Shown in pieces: positions 11,253 to 22,276 of a stretch of 64,000 bases of DNA (the stretch's first letter is position 1; the number at the start of each line of letters is the position of its first letter). The stretch comes from Sipunculus nudus. Taxonomy: Eukaryota; Annelida; Sipuncula; Golfingiida; Sipunculidae. Below the pieces are notes generated by a model. The model saw nothing but the letters and a program-made list of their open reading frames with translations. It made no database searches and was not told the DNA's origin. The DNA is taken from the NCBI GenBank assembly GCA_026874595.1, contig CM049318.1, positions 50,926,750 to 50,990,749 of the forward strand, in the 5' to 3' direction. The position numbers and the translations under genes are program-made.

Positions 11253-12289
11253 AAAAAACAACTTTTGCAAAGTTGAAGATGCTGATTAATTTATTCTGGT
11301 ATTTTTCTTGAGGTTCTTCAATATTTTCCCATATAACTTCGGAGTTTTTAGTAATATCATTGATAGAAATCCACTATATATGCCTGCTGGTGATGGAAAT
11401 GACTTTTAATTCAATTTTAATTTAATGTTTGTTGTTTCACTATCGGTAGCACAAGGGGTTTACGCACTTCATACCTTTATGAAATAGTTCTTTTTTTTTC
11501 GTTTAAAAGGAGGAAGGCAAATCAATTATTTGGGATAAAATGTGGCGACCTTCATTAGGCACGGACTTATTAGACATGTTTTGTATACAAACATACATAT
11601 TCACATATAGATGAAATGCGGTTCTCAATGACTCTGTTTGTAAGGATATTCGAGAGAAATTCATGGTGTAGCTGCTTGGTCAGTCTTTCTTGTTTCCCGT
11701 GGTAGATTAAACGACAATATTTAAGAAGAGAACGTAGGAGAGTGTTCATTTGCATTTTGGAATAAATTGTCAACCTATTAGATTCTCGTTAACAGGGAAA
11801 TAATGCAAAAAAATTAATTATGAATGCATTCTTGTTTGTACATGTTGTACCTTATTGTTGGAATAAACGGTCATCTTCAGCACAACAGGTGTCCCTTTTT
11901 ATTATAAACATGATTTGTTACAAGCACACATAACTTATTGGTTGTCAGGATGTAAGACATCCTCACCACCCCTTCTTAACATCCTAAGTCAGCCATTGCA
12001 AAAAGGTGAATTTCTAGCTTTCTTGCACCGAATAGAGTTAAGAAAGACGACGTTGTCTACCAATTGTCCAAGGACTTGTAGTCCCTGTGACCTCTGACAA
12101 GCATCCACCCTATGGCATGGAATATAATATAATAAGTCACTTAGACATTTTAGAACGCACGCGTTGGGTAAAGTACCCGCTGCCCAGTCTCAGTTGAATG
12201 GTCCCAGGTATGTACGAGCGGTCATTTAGTCATTTTATTTGTCACATTTATCTCAAGGACTGAAGTATTATAGTTGTCTGGTTAATAAT

Positions 12290-12730
12290 GACATCCATTT
12301 TAAATTTAGAATAAAATCCAACTTCTCATATCAAAATTACTGGAATGAATAGGCGAGTAGCACCCCAACCGTGCGGAAAAATAAAGTCATACTTTTGATA
12401 ACGCAAATTATTGGAATTAACTGGCGCCCCGAAAATTGAGGAAAAATTAAGTCCCAGTTCTCATTTCAAAAACTACAACAGCCTAGACTTGGTAAAATAT
12501 AGTCCCGGTTCTCTTACATAAATTACGGGAATATACAGGCGAGTGGCAGGTTTAATCGGTGGAAAAATATAGTCCCTGTCTTCTTAGAAATAACATTTAG
12601 CATTAGAATGGACAGATAAGTGGCAGGCAAAGCCTATAGAAATAGTATAAGCCCTGTTCCAATTATTAAAAAAAACTACGAGATTAGGCAGGCGAGTTGC
12701 ACCTAAAATCTGCAGACATAAGATCGGGCT
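12290..12730. repeat. Tandem repeat in the 3' flank of copy A, about 65-70-bp unit
   Basis: About six units of the form AATATAGTCCCGGTTCTC..ATAAATTACGGGAATATACAGGCGAGTGGCAC. The same block follows copy B (39710-40090), C (53320-53740) and D (58920-59330), so it belongs to the ancestral gene unit. Confidence 0.6.
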
Positions 12731-13019
12731 TTGAAAGGGCCCTAATCACCTATCTTGCTTTTATAAACTTAAGGTTTTTCCTTCAAATTTTTAGAATAGG
12801 CCAGAAAACGTAGATATTCCGAAACACAACCTGTTGTTTTATATCAACGTGTTTTATATATTTGGGTTCTGCCAAAATGAAACAAATTCAACAAAGGCAT
12901 ATCGCGGCAAGTCAGATAAGCCAGAGCTTTGCAAACGGCGTTTTGGAATAGTGACCTTTTCCAGCTACAGCAATAGACACCTTTAGTGGCCGTCTAAACA
13001 TGTAAACAATTAGTACCAG

Positions 13020-13490
13020 ACCTTACTGGGGGATTGGGTTATAACATTCACCAAGAAGGGGGGATCAATACCCCCTTCTACCCCCTATATTGACGCCCCT
13101 GCGTGACTTCGAGGAGTTATCTAGACTGAGTTTAACATCACATATTTTTATCAACTGTATGACGGATTTCAGTTATATCCTGAATTACATTTCAAATATA
13201 TAACAATAAAGCATAAGTTTTTTTGAAAATAGGGTAATATGTTTCCAGTATATTTAGTTAATTCTAAACCAGGTTTAGATATAATTTTTCATAGTATATT
13301 CATCAATGGAATCAAGGTCTATACTTTTACTTATTAATATATTTCATTTGCAATATAAAAATTCACTGAATAGTCGGGAGGGGGGGGGGGGGGCTGTGAT
13401 TACATTGACCACCCCCTTCTCCTCCTTGCCAAAAGAGTGGGGGGGGGGATATATATATAATCCCTCCCTATATTGACGCCCCTGACGGAA
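13020..13490. repeat. Second copy of the intron 1 end placed 3' of gene A
   Basis: 13190-13480 resembles 3385-3650 (AATATATAACAATAAAGCATAAG; GTTAATTCTAAACC; TCATTTGCAATATAAA; a G-run then TATTGACGCCCCTG). The stretch that precedes exon 2 within intron 1 therefore recurs after the gene, as if another unit once began here. After B there are two such modules (40600-40950 and 40960-41330). Confidence 0.55.
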
Positions 13491-13663
13491 ATTTATTATC
13501 CGGTCAAAGGTGACAACCCAGGTGCTTTGCTCCGAGATGGATTACAGCTTTGGCGCGCTGCTGACCAATAATACCTTAGTGAGTACACTCTTGCACGTAC
13601 ACAGACCACAACAAATAAATAACAACCGAAACTGACGGCAGAATACCCGGCAACATTTATATC

Positions 13664-13665
<2 letters not shown>

Positions 13666-13708
<43 letters not shown>
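13666..13708. repeat. (TA)n microsatellite
   Basis: Pure AT dinucleotide run followed at once by CCCACTGGCAGTGAACCAC, the SINE tail sequence that also occurs at 14018. Confidence 0.9.
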
Positions 13709-13711
<3 letters not shown>

Positions 13712-13950
13712 ACTGGCAGTGAACCACTTTTCTGTGTATACACTTTCCATCTATAAAACAATGAACCAGCATGGCTATCCATACATCTATACATATATAA
13801 TATATGCCGTATACCAAATAAAGCCATCAGTTCTCCCTGCTGCGAGCAAAAGTCGCCGTGCCGACACGTGTAGTGGGTGAGACTATGACGTCACTACCAT
13901 GGCGTCACTTCGCTGGTTCCTATAAAAGTGTACAAATACACAGGGAGGTT

Positions 13951-14058
13951 GGGGATCTGTCATGGCCAAGTGGACTAAGGCAGCCGCACCGGAAATCGGA
14001 AGATCGTGGGTTCGAATCCCACTGGCAGTGAACCACTTTTCTGTGTATACCCTTTCCA

Positions 14059-14061
<3 letters not shown>
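13951..14061 (+). mobile_element. tRNA-derived SINE, head and short body
   Basis: A perfect polymerase III A box (TGGCCAAGTGG, 13963-13973) and B box (GGTTCGAATCC, 14008-14018) stand 35 bases apart within a tRNA-like 75-base head. A short unrelated body (CAGTGAACCACTTTTCTGTG) and a (TA)n tail follow. Anticodon-stem pairing is poor and there is no terminator close behind, so it is a SINE rather than a working tRNA gene. A second, headless piece of the same tail is at 13709-13755. Confidence 0.6.

Positions 14062-14109
<48 letters not shown>
14061..14109. repeat. (TA)n microsatellite tail of the SINE
   Basis: AT dinucleotide run immediately after TTTCCATC of the SINE body. Confidence 0.9.
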
Positions 14110-14113
<4 letters not shown>

Positions 14114-14169
14114 CTCCATCCCAGATGATTAGCAAAATTTTTGACCTATACCTCCTAGATATGTTGAAA

Positions 14170-15260
14170 AAGGAATTTGGTGAAAATGCTCTAGGCCTGT
14201 AGACGACGGTTAAGGTTGTTTCTCTAATCTGCCTAGACCCAAAGCGGACAGTACTCTTAGATAATGATCAAACTCTTATCCATCATGCGTTCAAGACGAC
14301 CATTGAAACTAACCTGACTTGCACAGATTTCTTAGACGTAACACCTGACCTTGGAAAAAGAAATTATCAACCAAACAATAATCCGCTCTGTATCCACGCT
14401 CAATCCAATCACCATCCATCAATTATCAGACAGATACCTATGATGATCAGCAAGCGTGTATCTGACACCTCTTGCACTGAAGAGCTATTCATGAAAGCCA
14501 AACCCATGTATGACAAAGCTTTAGTGTAAAGCTGGTTCACATAAAGCTTAAAATATGTTGAGCCCGCAGTAAAAAGAAAAAGAAACAGGAAAAAGAATAT
14601 AATATGGTTCAATCCCCCTAAAAACGTCATTTAAAAACCAACATTGGCAGACAATTCATGAAGCTATTTGAAAAACAATTGCCAAAACATCACGGGTACT
14701 ACAACAATTTGAAAAAAAGCTATAGCTGTTTACCCAACATGTCTAACCTGAACAGCAAATATAATATGACAGTCCTAAATATTAACAAAGCTGCAAATGA
14801 ACCTCTATAACAATTTAACTGCCGAAAAAAAAATGAGTGCCCTATGAATGGTCAGACAAAGTCAGCTTGGATGCATTGTCTATAAGTCAACACTTAGAAC
14901 AGACAATTACGAGAAATACTACATAGGGTGTACTGAAGGTGATTTCAAGACAAGAAAAAATAACCAAAAAATAACAATCCGTTCGTAACAGATCCCTTGC
15001 TGAAACACTGAGCTGTCTCAACACATCTGGACCCTTAAAAGACAAGATAACAAATACAAGCTTTCCTGGGAAATTTCGGCCAGGGAGCACCTTAATTCTG
15101 TGGGACTAGAAAGTGTGATCTCTGTTGTCTGAAAAGCTACTTACAGGAACTGCCCCTCCCCTGGTTCATTGTTGAACTCAAGAGCTGAAATTCTCTCCAA
15201 GTGCCACCATCAACAAATTCACTTTGAAATGTTTTAAACCTAGCATTCATACAAATATTC
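14170..15260 (+). mobile_element. Decayed Penelope-like element (RT C-terminal part and GIY-YIG-like endonuclease)
   Basis: Plus-strand reading in several frames gives, in order: DFLDVTPDL near 14328; SNHHPSIIRQIP near 14404; ISKRVSDTSCTEELF near 14448; RNIIWFNPP-type text (KNIIWFNPPK) near 14593; SYSCLPNMSNLNSKY near 14720; a Cys-rich NCRKKNECPMNGQTKSA near 14818; KYYIGCTEGDFKTR near 14913; LSQHIWTLK near 15010; ISAREHL near 15076. This series matches the linker and GIY-YIG endonuclease region of Penelope-like retroelements. Several stops and frameshifts are present, so it is dead. The N-terminal RT part is missing. Confidence 0.6.
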
Positions 15261-15540
15261 AACGTGCTCTCTCACCCATCCCTCACGAGGATTCGCTCGA
15301 CAGACTCACCTGTTAAGGAAGCTGCTCTTTCACTGCCGTGCACTGTTGAGGGAGATGGCGTTGCATCTACCTCATGCCCAGTTTTTCGAGACGAGCCCAT
15401 GAGTGTAGTATTTTTATCTTTTATATTATGTGTATTTTTATAGTATATGTGTATTTTTATATCATATGTCTATACAACTGAAATGTTCACTGGACCCTGG
15501 ACCCTATGTAAAATCAGCATACTGAATGGACATCCTGATA

Positions 15541-15850
15541 AAAAAAATAATAAAAGGTGTGGTTCTCAGGCACCGCCCGCATCAATTTTAAACCCACCCA
15601 TTAAAAGTTTTCATTTTGATTTTCCAAAGTAAGTTACCAATTTTGAACTACATTTCTTTCAAGAAGATAAAGTCATACACTTTTCTGTGTTATGTAGTAC
15701 TTTTACTTGATGAGCAAAATAAATCTGTTATTATCATGCTTTTCCCTTATCATTTGACATTTTTATCGAAACCAAAAATAAAAAATAAAAAAACCGCCCG
15801 CCCGCATTGATTTCTGAAAAAAGTGCCTGAGAACCATTTTTTTTTCTTCT
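15541..15850. mobile_element. Fold-back (MITE-like) element
   Basis: GGTTCTCAGGCAC (15561-15573) has its reverse complement GTGCCTGAGAACC near 15822-15834, and each arm sits beside a GCCCGC motif and an A/T homopolymer. The interior is about 250 bases with no coding capacity. A lone right arm (GCCTGAGAACCATACCTTTT) recurs at 26961-26980. Confidence 0.45.
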
Positions 15851-16404
15851 TTTTTTTTCTTTCTTCTTCTCTCTTTTGGATGTCTCAGTATTACTAGATA
15901 TTTATTTATAACGTTCTTTTTCATCATCGACATCCCTCGGAACAAGAAAAAAAAATTACAAATCTTGTGTTTATAACAAGAACATCTTCACTATTGCAAG
16001 ATTTAAAATAAAATGTTTCAAGTTTTTCTGACAAAGTACATACATATATATATATATCAACAAAAAGGAGTTAACAAGAGAATTTTAAAATTGCTTATAT
16101 TGCTACTTGTTTGTACTTTTCAAAGACAAGTGCATATGGACCATGTAGACGTATTTCTGCCGAGAGGATACCAACCGAGTATTGGTGAAGAGACTTTTAT
16201 TATTTTTACAACAATTATAATTATATCTCGTTCTGTCGATATATTTTCAATATCATTGGAAACAAACATTTAATTTAATAAGAACAACAATGTTATTTGT
16301 AGATTTGACTGGTTTGGTCAGATCAACATAATATTTACCAGATCCGAATAGAAATTTACGTATTTACATACGTATATATACATCCATGAAGGATCACGCG
16401 TTCA

Positions 16405-16505
16405 CATTTATATATATATATATACCCATATATACACCCAAATATATACACACATATACATACACACACATGCACATACTCTTACCTACATATTTATACA
16501 CATTT
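16405..16505. repeat. TA/CA-rich simple sequence at the 3' end of the outer LINE
   Basis: Mixed TATATA and CACACATA runs lie directly after the 3' end (on the minus strand) of the L1/Tx1-like element. This could be its insertion target or a decayed tail. Confidence 0.6.
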
Positions 16506-16546
16506 CAAAATTATATCTACAGTTTATTCTCAAAATTCTTCACTCT

Positions 16547-17811
16547 TTAAAAATTTAAGTAGGTTACCCCACTTTTGCTTATGAATATATATTTTGTTAT
16601 TTTTTCAGCTACTCTTCTTTCCAATCCTTCCAATTTCTTAACATGTGATATATATACAGTGAAAGGTGGAAAATTACCCGATTCTTTATTTTTTAAAATT
16701 ACATATTTTTGTAGCAATAATGACAAATCTATTATACGTTTATTGGCATTGTCTTTTTCACATCCTGTATATAAAAGAAGCGGAGTCAGTGCAGGCATGT
16801 TCATTCCAGCGTGTTCTGCCCACTGACTAATTTGTCTATAAAATGATTTAGCGTTGTCGCAGTCACAGAATAAATGCACTACTGTTTCTGTTTCTTTTTT
16901 GCAATATGAACACATATTGGTATCAGTTATTTTCCATATGTATAGCTTTACATTCACAGACAATATATTATGGATAATTCTAAACTGAAATTGCCTCAAA
17001 AACATGTCCATAGTGGTTTTTTATATATAATCAATTGCATCTTTCCAGGAAAATACCTGAGGTAAGCTCTCCTCTAGTTAAATTTTATTAGCCGGCTCAT
17101 TTGTATAGTCATTTATAACCATATTATACACCTTACGGTAATTGACTTTTCTTAAGTCTAGAGCTTGATTATTCAATAATAAAGTGTCTTTTACGTAAAT
17201 ATCACTCATATTCTCTGATTTTAGAACTAATTTCCACTCCTTTGGTACCGGTTGTTGTATAGAATACCAGAACATCAGGTAAATTTTATAGAGTTTATTT
17301 TCAGGGGGAAATATTTCCGAAAAATTCTTCGATTCTCCATTTGGTTCGTTTAAATCATGGATACATTTAATTCCAATGTTATCAAAAAATCTTGAGTATA
17401 CTGATTTACCTGCTATTTTGACAAATTTGTTGTTCCAAACGGGTTGTTATTAGATTTGTTGTGGATTCGTAGGCCAAAATGTAGCAATTTTATCCCAAAT
17501 TTTAAAACAGTGTGAATAAAATTTAGATATTTTTCTTTTCATATTAAAAAAATCTAAATTGGCTTTCAATTTTTCTACACCGCCAATATTCTTAGATACA
17601 TATTAGGTATGACTATACATTTTGCATTAGATAACTTTTTCATTCGGATCATCCACATAATTCTTTGGCTTTTCAATATGGCATTAATGTCTGGCATATT
17701 TATACCACCATTTTCTTTTTCACTTACTAGTACCCCTGAGGTTGGAGTCATAATATTCATAACGTATACTAATTTTGAGATTCCAATGGTTTTTATTACT
17801 GTATTCCTTCC
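16547..17811 (-). pseudogene. Outer LINE ORF2, C-terminal part beyond the inner insertion
   Basis: Starts GRNTVIKTIGISKLVYVMN, the direct continuation of VFGRNT at 22658-22669. ENGGINMPDINAILKSQRI, FWYSIQQPVPKEWK and RQFQFRIIHNILSVNVKLYIW follow, then the zinc-knuckle CSYCKKETETVVHLFCDC near 16930-16870. Frameshifts near 17575 and 17040. This order is that of the L1/Tx1 RT thumb and C-terminal domain. Confidence 0.75.
17800..17811. repeat. Target-site duplication of the inner LINE, 3' side
   Basis: TGTATTCCTTCC, identical to 22658-22669. On the coding strand of the outer LINE it reads GGAAGGAATACA (Gly-Arg-Asn-Thr). Confidence 0.85.
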
Positions 17812-17847
17812 TATATTGCCATCATCAGTGAGTATGTAACACATACT

Positions 17848-20200
17848 TTAACCATCTATTATTCTTCGTCTCCTCAAAAAGGAATAATATACATATGCAG
17901 CAAAATTCATTATCTCAATATGATTGCTTAAATTGAATAATTTAATAAAATTTTGTTCACTTGGGTAATGTAAGACTTGTCTAAAGTATTTTATCCTCAA
18001 ATCATTATATAAAATACATTCTTGCATAAAGAGAGCTTCATCCTCAACAATATTGTATCCATGATATAAACAATATTTACAGATCCTCTCTTCACGAGAT
18101 ATATCATTTTGACGACCTATTTCTATAGCCAATTCATGATTTGAGCATCGAAGTTTAGCAAGTGCTATGCGATGTTTCTTATTAGGAATACAATGTAAAT
18201 ACTTTTCAAGAGTTAGCATAGATTTGAAAGCACCATAATAATATAATTTAGTACACAACTCAATATCACTATGCCAGTTTTGAATAGCCATGTCTCTTAT
18301 TTTAATTTCAAATTCTTTCAAAAATTTATTCACATCTCCAACATACTGTGCCATCCAAACATATCCAAAACCAGACTCAAATAGCACTGTTCTTACATGA
18401 GATACCCAATTTGATTTACCAGTGTTGTCTAAATTCCTCAACAAACTGTACACTTGTTTTTGATACCTATGTTCTGGCATATAAAGTAATTTAACCCAAA
18501 ACTTAACACAACGTAATAAACAAGTTACAAACAAAGGAAATCTGCCACAATCCCCTAATGCTGCTGCATTTGGAGTATTCTGGCCTACATTTAAAATATA
18601 TTTACAAAATGTGTACTGCACTCTCTCTATAGTTTCTGATTTCTTAAAGTCCCATAATTCGCATCCATATATTAATATTGGCACTACCATTTGATCAAAA
18701 AGATAAAAGAGATGTTTAGTACTAACATATTTACACTTTTTACTGATTTTTTTAATCATACATACAGCTTTGCTTGCTTGCAAAGCTTGCTGTTGTTGTG
18801 TTTTTGACCAGGATAATTTTGTTGAGAAAGTAATACCAAGATATTTATAGTATGGAACCACTTCTAACTGTTTACCATTTAAATACCATCTTTCAATTTT
18901 TCGTAAAGGACCACCTTTTCTAAAAACCATAATTTTAGTTTTATCTGTGTTAATTTTAAAACCATATTTTTCACAAAAATTGTGCAAGAGATTAATCTGT
19001 TGCTGAAGTCTACCAACAGTATCTGCACAATTAACCATATCATCTGCAAATAATAAAGTCATTACATCGGAAAGATTATCATTAACATATATCCCTTTAC
19101 AGTCACTTCTATGTAACATATTACAATACTCATTTATAAATAAGGAAAATAATAATGGACTTACCATGCAACCCTGTCTGGTACCTAATGAGCATAAGAA
19201 ATAATCAGTAAGACCACCGTCAGTTAATATACAAGACTGCATTTTTGAATACATTGATTTTATAACATTTAATATTTTACCATTTATACCCTGTTTCAAT
19301 AAGACATACCACAATAAATTATGTTGCACACAGTCAAAAGCTTTTGCAAAATCAATATATAAACAATAAAACCTTCCTTTTCTTTTAACTAAGTATTTTT
19401 GAACTAAAGCATGCAAGACATATGCTTGGTCAATGGTAGAATACCCCTTTCTATAACTACCTTGAGACTCGGATAAAATATTCATTTCCTGCACATACTG
19501 AGAGAGCCTATTATTCAAAACTTTAGTGAATATTTTTCCTGAACATTCAATAATGATATCCCTCTATAATTACTAGGATCATTTAAAGGACCCTTCTTGT
19601 GTAGAGGAAATATGATTGCCTTACTCCATTCACCAGGGAATCATCCCTTATTGAAAACACTGTTAAACAAAGTATGTAATAAGGGCAAAATAATTTCTAA
19701 AAGTGACTTAATAATATCAACTTGTAGCCCATCTGGTCCAGGAGATTTGCCACTTTGCATCTGATTTACTGCATGTCTTATTTCAAATACCGTTATTTCA
19801 TTAAAAAAGGACCCACATACAGACCCACTGTTATAATTATTTTCGAAGTATATGTTAGCCATAATGCAAAATTCTTCTTTAACATTGTTTTTATTTTCAT
19901 TCAGCAAAGCTCAAAAGTAATTAAGCCATTCGTTTGCTGGAATATGATTAACACTATTCTCTTTCTTAAGGTACTTTTTAATACAGACCCATAAATCATT
20001 TATATTCTTAATATTTGATAAGTGTATCATTGTAGACTGTTGTTTAGACTTCTTTTTATTATCACATAGGTTTTTAAATTGTTGTCTTTTTATTTTATAC
20101 ATGTTCAAATCATATAAATTACCAGATCTCCTATATTCATCAAGTGCTGAAAATTTTATTAGCTTTGCTTGTGCACAATCCTCATCCCACCAATCTGGTT
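17848..20200 (-). pseudogene. Inner LINE ORF2, reverse transcriptase and C-terminal domain, with 3-4 lesions
   Basis: Three stretches join: 20108-19911, 19907-19641 (AVNQMQSGKSPGPDGLQVDI) and 19518-17848 (556 codons). Stops or shifts lie near 20150, 19908, 19640 and 19520. The long ORF has LYIDFAKAFDCVQH (motif A, about residues 53-66), LGTRQGCMVSPLLFSLFIN (motif B), LLFADD (motif C, FADD at 157-160; genome 19050-19039), YKYLGITFS (thumb), and a C-terminal Cys cluster (RICKYC..MQEC). Catalytic residues are all kept, so loss of activity is recent. Confidence 0.75.
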
Positions 20201-20201
20201 G

Positions 20202-21437
20202 TTACCACCTCTTTTTTTTCTTATACATTTTAGGAATAGTAAAGTTGTGTATCACCCTGTTCAAGTATTCAACAGCCTTATCCACATCTTGTTGAACATA
20301 ATGTTCAAAATTAAATGTATGTTCATTATATAAATGATCATCTATAAGTTCATCAATGGCCTGTGTTTTAAGTTTGTACTTTATCCATGGAGTCATGGAC
20401 ACCAAATTTTCTGGAACTTTTCTGTCAGATTCAAATCTTATTGTACATTTCACTGGATAATGATCTGATAAATCTAACCTTAAAACAGAAAATGATTCTA
20501 TTTTAACAAATAGTTCAGCACTAACAACAATATAGTCAATAACACTCTGTCCAGCATGTGTTACACATGTGTATTCACCTTCAAGATCTGGTGGAATTCT
20601 ACCATTCAGTATATGAATATTAAAAGCACAACACAACTGTTGTAATGAAAAACCAAATTTGTTAGTCCTGCCATCCTTTGAATTTCTACACATTTGAAAT
20701 TCATCCGAATGGTAAGTTTCATTTAAACCAATAAATCCTAAATGATCAGTTTCTATGTAATCCCACATTTTACCAATTCTAGCATTCAAATCGCCCATTA
20801 AAATGACATATAAATCTCCATATTTTGTTACAATATCTACCATAATATTTTCTAGTCTTACTATTCCATCACTTTCATCTAAAGTTTCATATAATACTGA
20901 ACCCTCTGGAGCAATATATGCACATAATAATAGAACAGGTTTATCCAAATTAAAAGCTTCACCATCTAGGATTAAAACAATTATATCTGTATATTTTTTA
21001 ATGTTGATTATCTTAAAATTGCAATTCTTTCTTACACATACAATTATTCCTCCTCTGCCAACTTTATCTCTAACACTTGCAAAGTACAGAAATTGTTCAA
21101 AGTAATAGTTAAACTCTTCTTCACAAGATGCCCAAGTTTCCACAATACACAATATATCAGAATCATTTATTAAATCTAAAAATCCTGCAGAATTAATCTT
21201 GTTTTTCAGACCACCAGCATTCCATGAGACAAAGTTTACAGTATTATTTTCAGCATTACATAAACTAAGAGGTACAGTAAGTGTGCCTGAATCAGTATAT
21301 GAACATGTGCTTACCTGTTTATCTGGTGCACGTGCAGTCTCAGTGTTAGTACAGTGCTGGTACGGTGAAATTAGTTCAACAACATCTCTGTCATCCGGTT
21401 GATCACCATCTGAAACTGGTAACAATACAGATTTCAC
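20202..21437 (-). CDS. Inner LINE ORF2, AP endonuclease domain (frame then shifts)
   Basis: 411 codons. APE motifs: FVSWNAGGLKNK near residue 69, CIVETW, YIAPEGS, MGDLNARIG near 214, SVIDYIVVS and LSDHYPVKC near 322; all expected catalytic residues (Asn, Glu, Asp-x-Asn, Ser-Asp-His) are present. The frame ends after YKKKKRW at 20202, where a small frameshift leads on to WDEDCAQAKLIKF in another frame. It nicks genomic DNA at the insertion site. Confidence 0.75.
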   Translation of the reverse strand: MKSVLLPVSDGDQPDDRDVVELISPYQHCTNTETARAPDKQVSTCSYTDSGTLTVPLSLCNAENNTVNFVSWNAGGLKNKINSAGFLDLINDSDILCIVETWASCEEEFNYYFEQFLYFASVRDKVGRGGIIVCVRKNCNFKIINIKKYTDIIVLILDGEAFNLDKPVLLLCAYIAPEGSVLYETLDESDGIVRLENIMVDIVTKYGDLYVILMGDLNARIGKMWDYIETDHLGFIGLNETYHSDEFQMCRNSKDGRTNKFGFSLQQLCCAFNIHILNGRIPPDLEGEYTCVTHAGQSVIDYIVVSAELFVKIESFSVLRLDLSDHYPVKCTIRFESDRKVPENLVSMTPWIKYKLKTQAIDELIDDHLYNEHTFNFEHYVQQDVDKAVEYLNRVIHNFTIPKMYKKKKRW

Positions 21438-21473
21438 AAGTGTTTTGGAAACATTCAGACCCTGGCCTAACCG

Positions 21474-22246
21474 TTATTTATCGTTCTTAGTTTTCCCTAC
21501 CATCACTTTTGAATTTGAATCAAAATCCCATTTAAACATTTGTCCTTCAATAGAAAGTTTATCAAAAGATAGGAAAGCTTCTTTGTTATCTTCTCTAGCC
21601 TTTACCATAAAGGGGATAAGATTACGCCTTGCAAGCCTGACATGTTCACTAAAATCATGCGATACTCTGAAATCTGAATCTTTCAATGTTTCATGAGACT
21701 TTCTTTCTGTTTATAGCACACAAATTTTACAATTACAGGTCTTGGCTTTCCATCTCTAGATTTAACAGGTAACCGGTGTGCTCTTTCGATACTAATTTCA
21801 TTATCTACAGTTTCTGAATTCATTCCCATTTTCTCTTTCATTACTGATTTTACTTTCTGTTCACATTCTTCCCAGCTTTCCCGTCCATTACTTTCTGGGA
21901 TACCATGGAACAACAAGTTGTTCCGGTTAGACTGATTTTCTAATTTATCACATTTATTGCGTAGTTCTGTATTCTCTGCCTCTGCCTTAGATAATCTGTC
22001 ATTAACATTGTTCAGTTCCTGTTGAAGGGTCGAGAGGTGGCTTGTTAAATACATAACTTGCCGTTTTAGTCCCTCTGGTGTGTCCAAGTCATGCTGTTCC
22101 ATCGGGCGGGCCTGGGGACTGGTGGTATCTCTGCTGGAAGGAGTGGGACGTCCTGCCTCATCCGGAACCGGCTTAGCTGTCGCACCCTGCTGTCCTTCCC
22201 CTTTGTTCATGACCAAACTAAGGTCCCCACTATCCGACCTGTTCAA
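21474..22246 (-). pseudogene. Inner LINE ORF1 (L1-type RNA-binding protein), one frameshift
   Basis: 22246-21683 encodes a proline/serine-rich start, a coiled coil (LTSHLSTLQQELNNVNDRL..LRNKCDKLENQSNRN), then LLFHGIPES, SIERAHRLPV and RPVIVKFVCYKQKE, the RRM-like core of L1-type ORF1. A one-base shift near 21685 moves the rest to another frame (21686-21474): FRVSHDFSEHVRLARRNLIPFM and AFLSFDKLSIEG, the usual C-terminal domain, ending TAA at 21474. ORF2 begins about 36 bases later. Confidence 0.7.
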
Positions 22247-22276
22247 CCTGGCCTGTGTTAGTCGTAGGGTCCTCTG

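Larger units (their letters stand above)
1..13490 (+). repeat. Paralogous segment A (copy A gene unit)
   Basis: Position 1 matches about 29724, and the match continues through introns, exons and the 3' flank to about 13490 (B: 41330). Introns align with small differences, apart from two segments found only in A (about 1413-2847 and 7231-7959). Intron sequence outside listed elements shows no further genes; ORFs there are short and not conserved in frame between A and B. Confidence 0.8.

Noticed and set aside
13542-13817. Minus-strand ORFs across (TA)n giving runs of Ile-Tyr
   Set aside because: They are open only because a TA dinucleotide run has no stop in that frame; no start context or conserved text on either side.
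13951-14027. A working tRNA gene
   Set aside because: A and B boxes are good, but the anticodon stem does not pair well and a SINE-type body and (TA)n follow in place of a T-run terminator.
21445-21696. Plus-strand ORFs opposite the LINE proteins
   Set aside because: Shadows of the minus-strand LINE frames without recognisable motifs.
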